A stretch of 64,000 nucleotides of DNA from Bradyrhizobium sp. CCBAU 51765. GTDB taxonomy: Bacteria > Pseudomonadota > Alphaproteobacteria > Rhizobiales > Xanthobacteraceae. The DNA is taken from the NCBI RefSeq assembly GCF_015291725.1, contig NZ_CP030038.1, positions 6,003,001 to 6,067,000 on the forward strand. Reading direction: 5' to 3'. The position numbers and the translations under genes are program-made. This document shows, piece by piece, positions 24,183 through 32,998 of the stretch. Below the pieces are notes generated by a model. The model saw nothing but the letters and a program-made list of their open reading frames with translations, did no database searches and was not told the DNA's origin. Position 1 is the first letter of the stretch, and each line of letters begins with the position of its first letter.

Positions 24183-25913
24183 ATGACCTGCGGACTCCAG
24201 ATCTCGGTCGGCCAGCATTCCGACAAGGGCCGCAAGCCCGTCAACCAGGACTTTCACGGTGTCCTGATTCCGGGAGAGCCGCTGCTCAGCCTGAAGGGCA
24301 TCGCGGCCGTCCTCGCCGACGGCATCTCCTCCAGCACGGTGAGCCAGATCGCCAGCGAGTCGGCGGTCAAGAGCTTCCTGATGGACTATTACTGCACGTC
24401 GGAATCCTGGACGGTGAAGACCTCCGCCCGCCGCGTGCTGGAGGCGACCAATTCCTGGCTGCACGCGCAGACGCGCAAGAGCCAATATGCCTATGACCGG
24501 GACAAGGGCTATGTCTGCACTCTCAGCGCCATGGTCATCAAGGCGACCACCGCGCACATCTTTCATGTCGGCGATTGCCGCGTCTACCGCCTCGCCGGCA
24601 AGACGCTCGAGCAGCTGACCGACGATCACCGCATCATCGTGTCGTCGGAGCAGACCTATCTCGGCCGCGCGCTCGGCATCAATCCGCAGCTCGAGATCGA
24701 CTATCAGGCCTTCGAGGTCGAGGCCGGCGACATCTTTCTGCTGGCAACCGACGGCGCCTATGAATTCGTCGACGCACGCTTCGTCACGAGCACGATGAAT
24801 GAGCATGCGGGCGATCTCGACGCGGCGGCGAAGGCCATCGTCGAGGAGGCCTACCAGCGCGGCAGCGACGACAACATCACCGTCCAGATCCTGCGCATCG
24901 ATGCGGTGCCGCAGCGCGAGCCGGCCGGCATCTTCAATCAGACCGCACAATTGCCGCTGCCGCCGCTGCCGCAGCCGCGTGCGATCTTCGATGGCTACCG
25001 GATCGTCCGCGAGATTCACGGCAGCAGCCGCAGCCATATCTATCTTGCCGCCGATGTGGAGACCGGGGAACCGGTCGCGCTCAAGCTGCCGTCGGTCGAC
25101 CTCCGCGACAATGCTGCGTACCTGAAGCGCTTTCTGATGGAGGAGTGGATCGCGCGCCGCATCGACAGCCCGCACGTGCTGAAGCCGCGGTCACCGTCGA
25201 GACGGCGCAGCTACCTCTACGTCGCGACCGAATTCGTCGAGGGACAGACCCTGAAGCAGTGGATGATCGACAATCCGCGCCCCGATCTCGAAACCGTGCG
25301 CGGTCTCATCGAGCAGATTGCCGCGGGCCTGCGCGCCTTCCACCGCATGGAGATGCTGCATCAGGACCTCAGGCCCGACAACATCCTGATCGACAAGACC
25401 GGCACCGCCAGGATCATCGACTTCGGATCGGTCAGGGTGGCCGGCGTCGCAGAGGCCGCACCTCGCGACGAGGCCGACGAAATCCTGGGAACGGTCCAGT
25501 ATACGGCGCCGGAGTATTTTCTTGGACAGGGCGGCTCACCGCACTCCGACATGTTTTCGCTGGCCGTGATCTGCTATCAGATGGTGACGGGAAAGCTGCC
25601 CTATGGCACCCAAGTCGCGAAAATCCGGCGCAAGGCGGATGTACGCAGGCTCCAGTATCGCCCGGCCGACGACGACCGCAATGTGCCGGCCTGGGTCGAT
25701 GGCGCGTTCAGGCGCGCGCTCCATCCCGATCCCTACAAGCGACACGAGGACCTGTCCGAATTCGTCCACGAGCTTCGCACGCCCAACCCGGCCTATCTCG
25801 ACACGCGAATGACGCCGCTCCTGGAGCGCAATCCGCTGATGTTCTGGAAGGTGACGTCGGCGGCGCTCGCCTGCGCGGTCATCGCGCTGCTGGCGCTGCT
25901 GCACGCGCGCTAA
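24183..25913 (+). CDS. Bifunctional PP2C phosphatase / Ser-Thr protein kinase with C-terminal membrane anchor
   Basis: A 576-residue fusion. Residues 1-240 are a PP2C phosphatase (SDKGRKPVNQD, ADG at 45-47, ATDG at 188-191, SDDN at 228-231, all metal-binding motifs present). Residues 265-530 are a kinase: Lys301 in VALK, catalytic loop HQDLRPDN (393-400), DFG (413-415), GTVQYTAPEYF activation end. HRD is HQD, and the Gly-rich loop (EIHGSSRSHIYLA) keeps only one Gly. A single C-terminal helix (about 555-573) anchors it in the inner membrane. It follows the nitrite channel gene; similar fusions accompany nitrate assimilation genes in Pseudomonas. Substrate unknown; control of nitrate or nitrite transport is inference. 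Confidence 0.88.
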   Translation: MTCGLQISVGQHSDKGRKPVNQDFHGVLIPGEPLLSLKGIAAVLADGISSSTVSQIASESAVKSFLMDYYCTSESWTVKTSARRVLEATNSWLHAQTRKSQYAYDRDKGYVCTLSAMVIKATTAHIFHVGDCRVYRLAGKTLEQLTDDHRIIVSSEQTYLGRALGINPQLEIDYQAFEVEAGDIFLLATDGAYEFVDARFVTSTMNEHAGDLDAAAKAIVEEAYQRGSDDNITVQILRIDAVPQREPAGIFNQTAQLPLPPLPQPRAIFDGYRIVREIHGSSRSHIYLAADVETGEPVALKLPSVDLRDNAAYLKRFLMEEWIARRIDSPHVLKPRSPSRRRSYLYVATEFVEGQTLKQWMIDNPRPDLETVRGLIEQIAAGLRAFHRMEMLHQDLRPDNILIDKTGTARIIDFGSVRVAGVAEAAPRDEADEILGTVQYTAPEYFLGQGGSPHSDMFSLAVICYQMVTGKLPYGTQVAKIRRKADVRRLQYRPADDDRNVPAWVDGAFRRALHPDPYKRHEDLSEFVHELRTPNPAYLDTRMTPLLERNPLMFWKVTSAALACAVIALLALLHAR

Positions 25914-26023
25914 ACGTTTAAGGCGCAAGTGTCAATTTCGGCCGAGCAAGCGGAAATAATGTGGCCCGTCCGAGCATCGCTCGCTCGTGCCTCCAAAGCG
26001 GCAATATTAGGGCGGTCCGTTGG

Positions 26024-26476
26024 TCATAGATTATCGTCAGCTTTAGCTTGCATGGCCGCTATCAGCATACGCTCCACCAAGCCGTCGAATTCCAACTTCC
26101 CGATGGGATCGGTCGCAGCAAGCTCATCGCAAGGCCTCTTGTAGTTGCCCCACCAACCATGACGTAGTGCGTCATGGTGAAGGACGCGCGCAGCAGCTTC
26201 GACCGCTTTTGCGGTCGGCCCTTCAATCAACGCAACCGCGGATTTGCCGGCGCGCTCTCTCGTTAGCTGACTGTTTGCAGGAAGTGCGAGTTCTAATAGA
26301 TAATCCCTTACAACGGCGTCTGACTTGTAGCCGATGTCGTTGCGAGATACGATCAAGCTGGCCCAGCGTTCGACGTCATGGCGGTTCAAATCGCCGTCGC
26401 AATAACGACGAAGGATCGACACCACATGCCTTCGCCCGTCCAGCGGCTTTTTAAGCTCAAGCAGCTCGTGCAGCAC
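26024..26476 (-). CDS. Unrecognised protein in an AT-richer patch
   Basis: About 150 residues, predicted mostly helical, no signal peptide or membrane segment. The segments HELLELKKPLDGRRHVVSILRRYCDGDLNRHDVERWASLIVSRNDI and LRHGWWGNYKRPCDEL are distinctive, but I do not recognise a family. I favour the GTG at 26476, preceded by GGAAAG; a TTG start 16 codons upstream (26524) is the alternative. Base composition is visibly lower in GC than the neighbours. It lies 99 bases after another unknown gene on the same strand, and the pair may be a small acquired unit. Immunity-type proteins of polymorphic toxin systems have this size, but nothing proves it. Confidence 0.55.
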   Translation of the reverse strand: MLHELLELKKPLDGRRHVVSILRRYCDGDLNRHDVERWASLIVSRNDIGYKSDAVVRDYLLELALPANSQLTRERAGKSAVALIEGPTAKAVEAAARVLHHDALRHGWWGNYKRPCDELAATDPIGKLEFDGLVERMLIAAMQAKADDNL

Positions 26477-26575
26477 TGATTTTCTTTCCACGCAGAAGAT
26501 CCGGGGTTTGGGCCAACGATCCAATTGTAACGGCCAAGGTTGCTAATACCAGCTGTGACTCGTTCCGGACCTTCA

Positions 26576-27046
26576 TCAGTCGCTGATATCAATAACTTCA
26601 AAGGTCGGATCTGCTCCAGAGAGCACATCCATGCAGCCCCATCCCGTGATAAATTCGTAATGTCGAACAGGATGATGAACCTTCTTCCATGGCTCCGACT
26701 GGGTGTCCGCGAAGGTAGAACCCTCCACGCGATATGCGAAGTGCCTTGGAACTAGTCCCTCGTTCTTCGTAGGCTGTTGTTCGGTGCTGAGCGGCATTTC
26801 GTCCAAGAGACGCACTATTGTCGCGCCATTGAAGCGAACACGAAGCGCCTGCCTGTTTGCGTCCGGCAGAAGGAAGTCCGCCGAAAGGCTATAGGCTTCC
26901 CACTTGATCGTGAGAAGGTCGCTCTTATCGCAGTCGAACCTCACGCCTGCGTCGATCGCAAAATACTTAGGCACAGCTTGCTCCGGCGACACCAAGCAGG
27001 TACGCCTTCTATCATTTTTCAGCTTGAATGTCCGCAGATCGTCCAA
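26576..27046 (-). CDS. Unrecognised protein, first of a low-GC gene pair
   Basis: A 156-residue soluble protein with an alternating beta-strand pattern (VRFDCDKSDLLTIKWEAYSLSADFLL, ALRVRFNGATIVRLLDEMPLS) and the ending HYEFITGWGCMDVLSGADPTFEVIDI. No family was recognised. The start is a TTG at 27046 with no strong ribosome site, so a shorter start is possible. AT-rich codons set it apart from the flanking dioxygenase. It is transcribed leftward into 26024-26476 and may be cotranscribed with it. Confidence 0.55.
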   Translation of the reverse strand: MDDLRTFKLKNDRRRTCLVSPEQAVPKYFAIDAGVRFDCDKSDLLTIKWEAYSLSADFLLPDANRQALRVRFNGATIVRLLDEMPLSTEQQPTKNEGLVPRHFAYRVEGSTFADTQSEPWKKVHHPVRHYEFITGWGCMDVLSGADPTFEVIDISD

Positions 27047-27138
27047 CTCGGAAATTCGCTGTGGTCCATAACTGCACTTCTTTCAGAGGCACAGCTGACG
27101 TCGTACGCGTCCAGGCTGCCGCGCCTCCCAGCAAGCCC

Positions 27139-28056
27139 TCACGCCGGCTCCGCAGCTTTCGTCCCCAGCGGCTTCGGCACCATGCCGCCGCCCGGCTTGA
27201 GGTGGAATTCGTACGTCATCAAATGCCATTGCCCATTCGCCTTGGTGCCGTCGGGCATTGCAGGATCGTTGCGCGGCTCGACCTTGGCGACGAGGTCGTC
27301 CTTGACGCCGAACACGACGTCGGAATCGAGATACTTGTCGCCGCCGACGAAGACGTGGGTGATCAGCGGCTCATAGCCTTTCGCATTGACCAGGAAGTGC
27401 ACATGCGCCGGGCGCATCGGGTGGCGACCCGTCTGCACGATCATCTCGCCGACCGGGCCGTCGGTCGGGATCGGATAGCTGCATGGCAGGATGGTGCGGA
27501 AGAAGAAGCGGCCGTCGCTGTCCGTGATGAAGCGCGCCCGTGCCGAGGAACCGACCTCGTCATAGTTCGGTTTCTGGGAGTCGTAGAAGCCGTCGTCATC
27601 GGCATGCCAGACATCGACGGGAACGCCCGCGAGCGGCTTGCCCTTGAGGTCGGTGACGCGGCTCTGCACGAACATCCGTTCGCCCGTCTGATTGTTCGGC
27701 GAGATGTCGGTGCCATGCGCGGTCACCTTGTGCTCGCCGACATAGAACGGACCGAGCACTGTCGTTTGGGTCGCGCCCTCGCGGTCGCGGTGGTTGACGG
27801 CGTCGACCAGCATGGAGACGCCGAGCACGTCGGACAACAGGATGAACTCCTGGCGCGTGTCGGTGCATTTCTGCCCCGTCCGGGTCAGGAAATCGATGGC
27901 GTATTCCCATTCCTCGAAGGTCAGGCCGGTCTTGCTCACGTAATCGTGCAGCGACTTCACCAATTCCTGCAGCAGGAATTTTGCCCGCGTATCAGGCGTC
28001 TGGTCGAAGCTCCGAACGACGGCTTCGGTGAGTTCGGTCTCGTTGAACTGCGTCAT
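27139..28056 (-). CDS. Intradiol ring-cleavage dioxygenase (hydroxyquinol 1,2-dioxygenase-like)
   Basis: A 305-residue non-haem iron(III) enzyme that splits an aromatic diol between its hydroxyls. The four iron ligands are visible as Tyr158 (DGFYDSQ), Tyr194 (PCSYPIPTDGPVG), His218 and His220 (RPAHVHF). The long N-terminal dimerisation helix region (residues 1-100) and the sequence TVLGPFYVGE are typical of catechol/hydroxyquinol dioxygenases. Hydroxyquinol is the more likely substrate than catechol by overall resemblance, but this is uncertain. No maleylacetate reductase or other ring-cleavage gene is adjacent. A hydrolase gene is divergent. Confidence 0.85.
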   Translation of the reverse strand: MTQFNETELTEAVVRSFDQTPDTRAKFLLQELVKSLHDYVSKTGLTFEEWEYAIDFLTRTGQKCTDTRQEFILLSDVLGVSMLVDAVNHRDREGATQTTVLGPFYVGEHKVTAHGTDISPNNQTGERMFVQSRVTDLKGKPLAGVPVDVWHADDDGFYDSQKPNYDEVGSSARARFITDSDGRFFFRTILPCSYPIPTDGPVGEMIVQTGRHPMRPAHVHFLVNAKGYEPLITHVFVGGDKYLDSDVVFGVKDDLVAKVEPRNDPAMPDGTKANGQWHLMTYEFHLKPGGGMVPKPLGTKAAEPA

Positions 28057-28219
28057 GATGCGTTGCCCTCGCGTTTTTCTCGTTGGCCCGGGCGGGCTCC
28101 CTGGAGGCGTTCCGAAGCCGAGCCTACACCAGTCGGCCCGGCCGCGTTAAGCGCAACCGACTTGGAATGGGGCCGCCATTTCGGTATCAACTTTCCGACA
28201 AAATGCCCCGGAGGAACTG

Positions 28220-29494
28220 ATGCTCGCCCCCACCCCCGCCTCGCCCGAATCCGTCGGCATGTCCAAGGCCGCGCTCGACCGCGTCGATGCCCATCTGAAG
28301 AACCGGTACATCGATGCCGGCCGCTTCCCGGGGACCCAGCTTCTCGTCTACCGCCGCGGCAAGATCGCTCACAGCTCGGTCCAGGGCTTTGCCGACGTCG
28401 AGCGCAAGGCGCCAGTGAAGGACGACACGATCTACCGTATCTATTCCATGACCAAGCCGCTCACCAGCGTCGCCTTCATGATGCTGGTCGAGCAGGGCCT
28501 CGTCGCGATCGACGAGCCCGTCGCCAAGTACATTCCGGAATGGAAGGATCTCGGCGTCTTCGTCGCCGGCACCTACCCGGCCTTCCTGACCCGGCCGCCG
28601 TCCCGGCCGATGCTGATCGTCGACCTGCTGCGCCACACCTCCGGCCTCACCTACGGCTTCCAGCAGCGCTCCAATGTCGATGCCGCCTATCGCAGCGAGA
28701 AGATCGGTGAGGTCGAGAAGTCAGGCACGCTCCAGACCATGATCGAGGGACTGGCAAAGATCCCGCTCGAATTCTCGCCGGGCGAATCCTGGAACTACTC
28801 CGTCTCAACCGACGTGATCGGCTACCTCGTCGGCAAGATCTCGGGGATGCCTTTCGAGCAATTCCTGAAACAACGCATCCTCGATCCGCTTGGCATGACC
28901 GACACCGATTTCCACGTGCCGGCGTCGAAGGCGCATCGCTTCGCCGCCTGCTATTCCGCCGATCCCGGCGGCGGCATGACCTTCCATGCCGGACAACGCC
29001 GCGAGGGCCTCACTCTTCAGGACGATCCGACGACGAGCTCGTTCCTGTCACCGCCCTCCTTCGTATCCGGAGGCGGCGGCCTCTGCTCCACGGTCGCCGA
29101 TTATCTCACCTTCTGCCGCGCGCTGCTCAACGGTGGGGCGGTTGGCGGCGTCAGGCTGATCGGGCCGAAGACGCTGGCGCTGATGACGAGCAACCACATC
29201 CCGGGCGGACGCGCGCTGCCGGAGGTGTCGCGCTCGCTGTTCTCCGAAGCCACCTATAACGGCATCGGCTTCGGCCTCGGCTTCGCCGTCACCATGCGCC
29301 CGGCGGAGACGCTGATTGCCGGCAGCCCAGGCGAGTACAATTGGGGCGGCGCGGCCACGACCTCGTTCTGGATCGATCCGGCCGAGGAGCTGATCACGAT
29401 CTTCATGACGCAGGTGCTGCCGTCGAGCGCCTATCCGATCCGCCGCGAGCTGCGCAGCATGGTCTACGCCGCCATCACCGAGAGCAATCTGTAA
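28220..29494 (+). CDS. Serine hydrolase of the class C beta-lactamase/esterase fold
   Basis: A 424-residue enzyme with Ser76-Met-Thr-Lys79 (IYSMTKPLTS) as nucleophile and base, WNYSVSTDVIGYLVG as the Tyr motif near residue 199, and WGGAATTSFWID in place of the KTG-like triad. No signal peptide is seen, so it is probably a cytoplasmic esterase of the EstB type and not a true beta-lactamase. GGAGGAACTG precedes the ATG. It is divergent from the intradiol dioxygenase gene across 163 bases. Confidence 0.85.
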   Translation: MLAPTPASPESVGMSKAALDRVDAHLKNRYIDAGRFPGTQLLVYRRGKIAHSSVQGFADVERKAPVKDDTIYRIYSMTKPLTSVAFMMLVEQGLVAIDEPVAKYIPEWKDLGVFVAGTYPAFLTRPPSRPMLIVDLLRHTSGLTYGFQQRSNVDAAYRSEKIGEVEKSGTLQTMIEGLAKIPLEFSPGESWNYSVSTDVIGYLVGKISGMPFEQFLKQRILDPLGMTDTDFHVPASKAHRFAACYSADPGGGMTFHAGQRREGLTLQDDPTTSSFLSPPSFVSGGGGLCSTVADYLTFCRALLNGGAVGGVRLIGPKTLALMTSNHIPGGRALPEVSRSLFSEATYNGIGFGLGFAVTMRPAETLIAGSPGEYNWGGAATTSFWIDPAEELITIFMTQVLPSSAYPIRRELRSMVYAAITESNL

Positions 29495-29520
29495 CCAATC
29501 GCGGCCGTCGACCGCGGCAG

Positions 29521-29726
29521 GGCTATCGCATATGACTCGTTGCGGCGCCTGCACGCACGCCTCGTCCTTCGAGACGGCGCTTGCGCGCGCCTCCTCAGGA
29601 TGAGGCTAATCAGCGTCAGTACCCGTTGAAACTGCTCCCAAGCACTCCGTCCTCATCCTGAGGAGCCCGCCCAAAGCGGGCGTCTCGAAGGATGGCCACG
29701 GGGAAAAGCTCTCAGATGCGATAGCC
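29521..29726. repeat. Composite palindrome containing family D repeat copy 1
   Basis: The core 29560-29695 reads CTCGTCCTTCGAGACGG, CTCAGGATGAGG, then CCTCATCCTGAGGAG, CGTCTCGAAGGATGG, a large hairpin. It is framed by perfect 11-bp outer arms, GGCTATCGCAT (29521-29531) and ATGCGATAGCC (29716-29726). The element occupies most of the 262-bp convergent gap between the hydrolase and TRAP permease genes; no gene is seen there. Copy 2 is at 62423-62558. Confidence 0.85.
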
Positions 29727-29756
29727 TACCGGCCGCGGGCTTCCCCTATCAGGCAC

Positions 29757-31076
29757 TCATTTCAGCATCTCCGGCACGATCAGACGCGGCAGGAACAGCG
29801 ACACGCTGGGCCAGACGATGACCGCCGCCAGCACGAGCAGCATCGGGATCAGCATGATCACCGTGTCCTTGAGGGCATAGCGCAGCCGCACGCCGGCGAT
29901 CGAGCAGGCGATCATCAGACACAGGCCGTAGGGTGGCGTCACCAGTCCGAAGGCGAGCGATACGATGGAAATGATCGCGAACTGGACCGGATGGAGATCG
30001 ACCGACTTGGCGAGCGGCTCCAGCACGGTGCCGACGATGATGATCGCCGGGATGGCGTCGAGGAAGCAGCCCACCACCAGAAAGCAGAAGGAAATGAAGA
30101 AGCCGGCCGCAACAGCGCCCATGCCCCAGGTCGAGACATTGGCCAGCAGCTCTTGCGGGATCTTGTAATAGGCGAGCAGCCAGCCGAACGCACTTGCGGT
30201 GCCGACACAAAACAGCGCCACGCCGGCAAGGCGCCCGGTGTCGAGCAAGGCCTTGTACAATTCGCGTGGCCCCGTCTCGCGGTAGAAGAATGTCGAGAGC
30301 GCCACGGAATAGAGCACCGCGACGCAGGCGGACTCGGTCGCGGTGAACCAGCCGAGCAGAATGCCGCCGACGACGATGAACGGCGTCATCAGCGCCGGTA
30401 TCGACCGCCAGATGGCGGATCCCATCTCGACCCAGGTCGATTTCGGATAGGTGGGGTAGCCCCGGCGCACGGCATAGATGTGCACCGTCACCATCTGCGC
30501 GCCCGCGATCAGCAGGCCCGGCACGATGCCGGCCAGATACATCGCCGCAATCGAGGTCGAGATCAGCCCACCCCACACGATCATCAGGATCGACGGCGGA
30601 ATGATCACTGCAAGCACCGCCGACACCGCGGTGATGGCGATGGAGAACGAAAGGTCGTAGCCCTCCTTGTTCTGCGCATCGATGAAGATCTTGGACTGGC
30701 TCGCCGCATCGGCGGTGGAGGAGCCCGAGATACCGGCAAAGAACACCGACAGCACGACGTTGATCTGCGCCAGGGATCCCGGCCAGTGCCCGACCATCGA
30801 ACGCGACAGCGTCACGAGGCGATCGGTGATGCCGCCGATGCTCATCAGGTTCGCCGTCAGCAGGAAGAACGGCACCGCGAGCAGGATGAATGAATTGTAC
30901 GCATTGAAGGTCTCCTGCGCGAGCATCATCAGCGACAGGCGCGGCTCGATCAGCAGGATCGGCACGCAGGCAAGGCCGAGCGCGAAAGCGACCGGCACAC
31001 GCGCGATGAGCAGGCCGATGAAGGCCCCGAACAGCACCATCGCAGCCTGTCCGGCAGAAAGTACGGTGCCGCTCAT
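29757..31076 (-). CDS. dctM: TRAP transporter large permease subunit (DctM)
   Basis: A 439-residue protein with about twelve to thirteen membrane segments and DctM motifs such as FFLLTANLMSIGGITDRLV, FAGISGSSTADAASQSKIFI, and AIIPPSILMIVWGG (usually PPS). It is the sodium-coupled transport subunit of a tripartite periplasmic transporter. The ATG overlaps the stop of the small subunit by four bases (ATGA), so the two are translationally coupled. Substrate is set by DctP and is unknown; an organic acid is usual. Confidence 0.92.
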   Translation of the reverse strand: MSGTVLSAGQAAMVLFGAFIGLLIARVPVAFALGLACVPILLIEPRLSLMMLAQETFNAYNSFILLAVPFFLLTANLMSIGGITDRLVTLSRSMVGHWPGSLAQINVVLSVFFAGISGSSTADAASQSKIFIDAQNKEGYDLSFSIAITAVSAVLAVIIPPSILMIVWGGLISTSIAAMYLAGIVPGLLIAGAQMVTVHIYAVRRGYPTYPKSTWVEMGSAIWRSIPALMTPFIVVGGILLGWFTATESACVAVLYSVALSTFFYRETGPRELYKALLDTGRLAGVALFCVGTASAFGWLLAYYKIPQELLANVSTWGMGAVAAGFFISFCFLVVGCFLDAIPAIIIVGTVLEPLAKSVDLHPVQFAIISIVSLAFGLVTPPYGLCLMIACSIAGVRLRYALKDTVIMLIPMLLVLAAVIVWPSVSLFLPRLIVPEMLK

Positions 31077-31588
31077 CTCTGTGCCCCGACCAGAACGCGT
31101 ATTTCATCGATGATCTGTTCACCCGCAAAGACGATCCACGTCAGACCGGCCACCGGCCAGGCGACATGGATCAGCCAGAGCGGCAGATCGGCCAATTCCG
31201 ACGTTCTGTTCCAGGCAAAACGGGTGAACTCGATGCCGGCGGTGACGAACACCAGCGCCAGCGCCAGCACGCCGAGTCGCGCGAGGATCCGCACCGCGGC
31301 CTCCGACCGCCGCGACAGGTCGGGCCACACGTCGACCTCGAAATGCTGCGCCTCCCTCACACCGACCATGGCCCCGATCATGATCGTCCAGATGAACAGG
31401 AAGCGCGCCATTTCCTCGGTCCAGATGTAGGACGGAATGAACGGCGTATAGCGTGAGATGATTTGCAGCGTGACCGGAACAACAAGAATGCCGACGCAGG
31501 CGGCCAGCAGGAATTCCAGCAATTTCGCATAGGCCGCCGTGATGCGGCGCCACAGCGACGGTGTGGACGGGACGTGCATTTCGGACAT
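31073..31588 (-). CDS. dctQ: TRAP transporter small permease subunit (DctQ)
   Basis: A 171-residue protein with four membrane segments (LLEFLLAACVGILVVPVTLQII, MARFLFIWTIMIGAMVGVREAQHFEV, ILARLGVLALALVFVTAGIEF, LPLWLIHVAWPVAGLTWIVFAG). EEMARFLFIW and the VGVREAQHFEVD segment are the family signature. The start at 31588 follows GGAGCTCC. It is coupled to dctM by a four-base overlap and separated from dctP by 83 bases containing a strong hairpin. Confidence 0.9.
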   Translation of the reverse strand: MSEMHVPSTPSLWRRITAAYAKLLEFLLAACVGILVVPVTLQIISRYTPFIPSYIWTEEMARFLFIWTIMIGAMVGVREAQHFEVDVWPDLSRRSEAAVRILARLGVLALALVFVTAGIEFTRFAWNRTSELADLPLWLIHVAWPVAGLTWIVFAGEQIIDEIRVLVGAQR

Positions 31589-31619
31589 TGGAGCTCCGTG
31601 CGGCGACTCATCCGCCATG

Positions 31620-31647
31620 TCCGGGCAGGAAGCGGGGCCTGCCCGGA
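31620..31647 (-). terminator. Intercistronic hairpin between dctP and dctQ
   Basis: Perfect 10-bp arms TCCGGGCAGG (31620-31629) and CCTGCCCGGA (31638-31647) with an 8-base loop and no U-run. Such hairpins usually stabilise the upstream message, consistent with a binding protein needed in excess over the permease. Confidence 0.6.
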
Positions 31648-31671
31648 ATGCCGACGGCGGATCAATCGACC

Positions 31672-32670
31672 TCAGACGACGTTGATCTTCTCGAAAATGC
31701 CCTCGGCGCCGATTTCCTTGGCGTAGGTAGCCATCACGGGATCGGCGAGCTTCTTCATGGCGTCGCGCTCCTCGAAGGGAACGCGCTTGAGCTTGCCGGC
31801 CTTTTCGAGCGTGTCGAGCTTGACGACCTCTTCGCTCGACTCCAGCTGGCGGCCGTAGTCGCCGGCCTCCTTGCCGGCCTTCATGATCGCGTCTTGCAGA
31901 TCCTTCGGCAAGGTCTTCAGCGTCTTCACCGAGAAGCAGATCGGCCGGATCGATACGGCGTGCTGGGTCAGGTTGAGATGCGGGGCCACCTCGTAGAACT
32001 TCATCGCCTCGACGCCGGCCGCCTCGTTCTCGCCGGCCGAGATCACGCCGTTCTGGATCGCGTTGTAGATTTCGTTATAGGCGATCACGGTCGGGCTCAT
32101 GCCGACGGCCGCAAAGGTCTTCGACCAGATCGGAGCGCCCTGCACGCGAACCTTGAGCCCCTTGAGGTCGGCAAGATTCTTGAGTGGCTTGTTGGCGAAG
32201 ATGTTGCGGATGCCGCCGCCGGCATAACCGATCAGAACGACCTCGGCCTTGGCCGCGACCTCGTCGGCGATCGGTGCCAGGATGTTGGCTTCGACCACCT
32301 TGTTCATGTGATCGATGCCCTTGAACACGAAGGGCGCATCGATGAACGGGGCCGCCTTGGCGAAGGTCGACATGTGAGCTGGGGAAACGATGCCGTAATC
32401 GACCGCCTTGCCCTGCGACATGTACTCGAAATACTGCTTCTCGAGGCCGAGCGAGGAGTTCTTGTGCAGGGTGAAATTGACGGGCTTGCCGTAGTACTTC
32501 TTCACCAGCTCCTCGAACCGGATCAGCGCCCGGTTGAAGGCATGGTCGTCATTGAACTGGACCGCGCCGTTCAGCGCGATCGGGGCTTGCGCCCTGAGGA
32601 TCGACGGCATGCCGATCGCAGCCGCCGCAGTGGTCGCACCGATACCAGCGAGAAATGACCTTCGCTTCAT
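31672..32670 (-). CDS. dctP: TRAP transporter substrate-binding protein (DctP)
   Basis: A 332-residue periplasmic binding protein. The leader RRSFLAGIGATTAAAAIGMPSILRAQA resembles a Tat signal, although the double-Arg motif is minimal. DctP features include LGLEKQYFEYMSQGKAVDYGIVS, LKGLKVRVQGAPIWSKTFAAVGMSPTVIAYNEIYNAIQNGVISAGENE (the ligand carboxylate is usually held by the Arg in KVRVQ). It is the first gene of dctPQM. The 328-bp gap to the divergent kinase gene should hold promoters for both. I see no strong operator beyond a small dyad. Confidence 0.92.
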   Translation of the reverse strand: MKRRSFLAGIGATTAAAAIGMPSILRAQAPIALNGAVQFNDDHAFNRALIRFEELVKKYYGKPVNFTLHKNSSLGLEKQYFEYMSQGKAVDYGIVSPAHMSTFAKAAPFIDAPFVFKGIDHMNKVVEANILAPIADEVAAKAEVVLIGYAGGGIRNIFANKPLKNLADLKGLKVRVQGAPIWSKTFAAVGMSPTVIAYNEIYNAIQNGVISAGENEAAGVEAMKFYEVAPHLNLTQHAVSIRPICFSVKTLKTLPKDLQDAIMKAGKEAGDYGRQLESSEEVVKLDTLEKAGKLKRVPFEERDAMKKLADPVMATYAKEIGAEGIFEKINVV

Positions 32671-32924
32671 CGTCTCCCCTCCCTTTGAGGCTCCGTCCCT
32701 GTCGCCGGGGCATGAGCGCAGCCGTTATGCGGCTTGCATTCATGGAGCGTATGAAAAACTACGGCGGGACGGAAGTCATTTCGCTTGGGCTGGACGTCCT
32801 CCTCGTCGCGGAGCTCCGCCGGTGCCGTCTGCTGCACTGCCGCGATCGCGATGATCTGACGCCACTCCAGACTGCGTCGCAGCGTCTTTCGCGGGATCGC
32901 TCCGGCCGTGAAAATCGTGGCACC

Positions 32925-32939
32925 GGGCAAGTACTGCCC
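32925..32939. promoter_or_regulatory. Small perfect dyad before the sensor kinase gene
   Basis: GGGCA AGTAC TGCCC is a 15-base palindrome 60 bases upstream of the kinase start, in the 32671-32998 gap that otherwise shows no gene. It could be an operator; nothing else supports this. Confidence 0.25.
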
Positions 32940-32998
32940 TTATGGTCCTCCCAAAATCATGATCCGGCGCCGCTGCGCTGGAACCGGGACGCCCACGC

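Noticed and set aside
26024..27046. Polymorphic-toxin immunity gene pair
   Set aside because: Size and low GC fit, but no toxin, secretion gene or recognisable immunity motif is present, so only a neutral call is given.
28220..29494. True class C beta-lactamase
   Set aside because: The SxxK motif is present but there is no signal peptide and the KTG triad is not conserved; an esterase is more likely.
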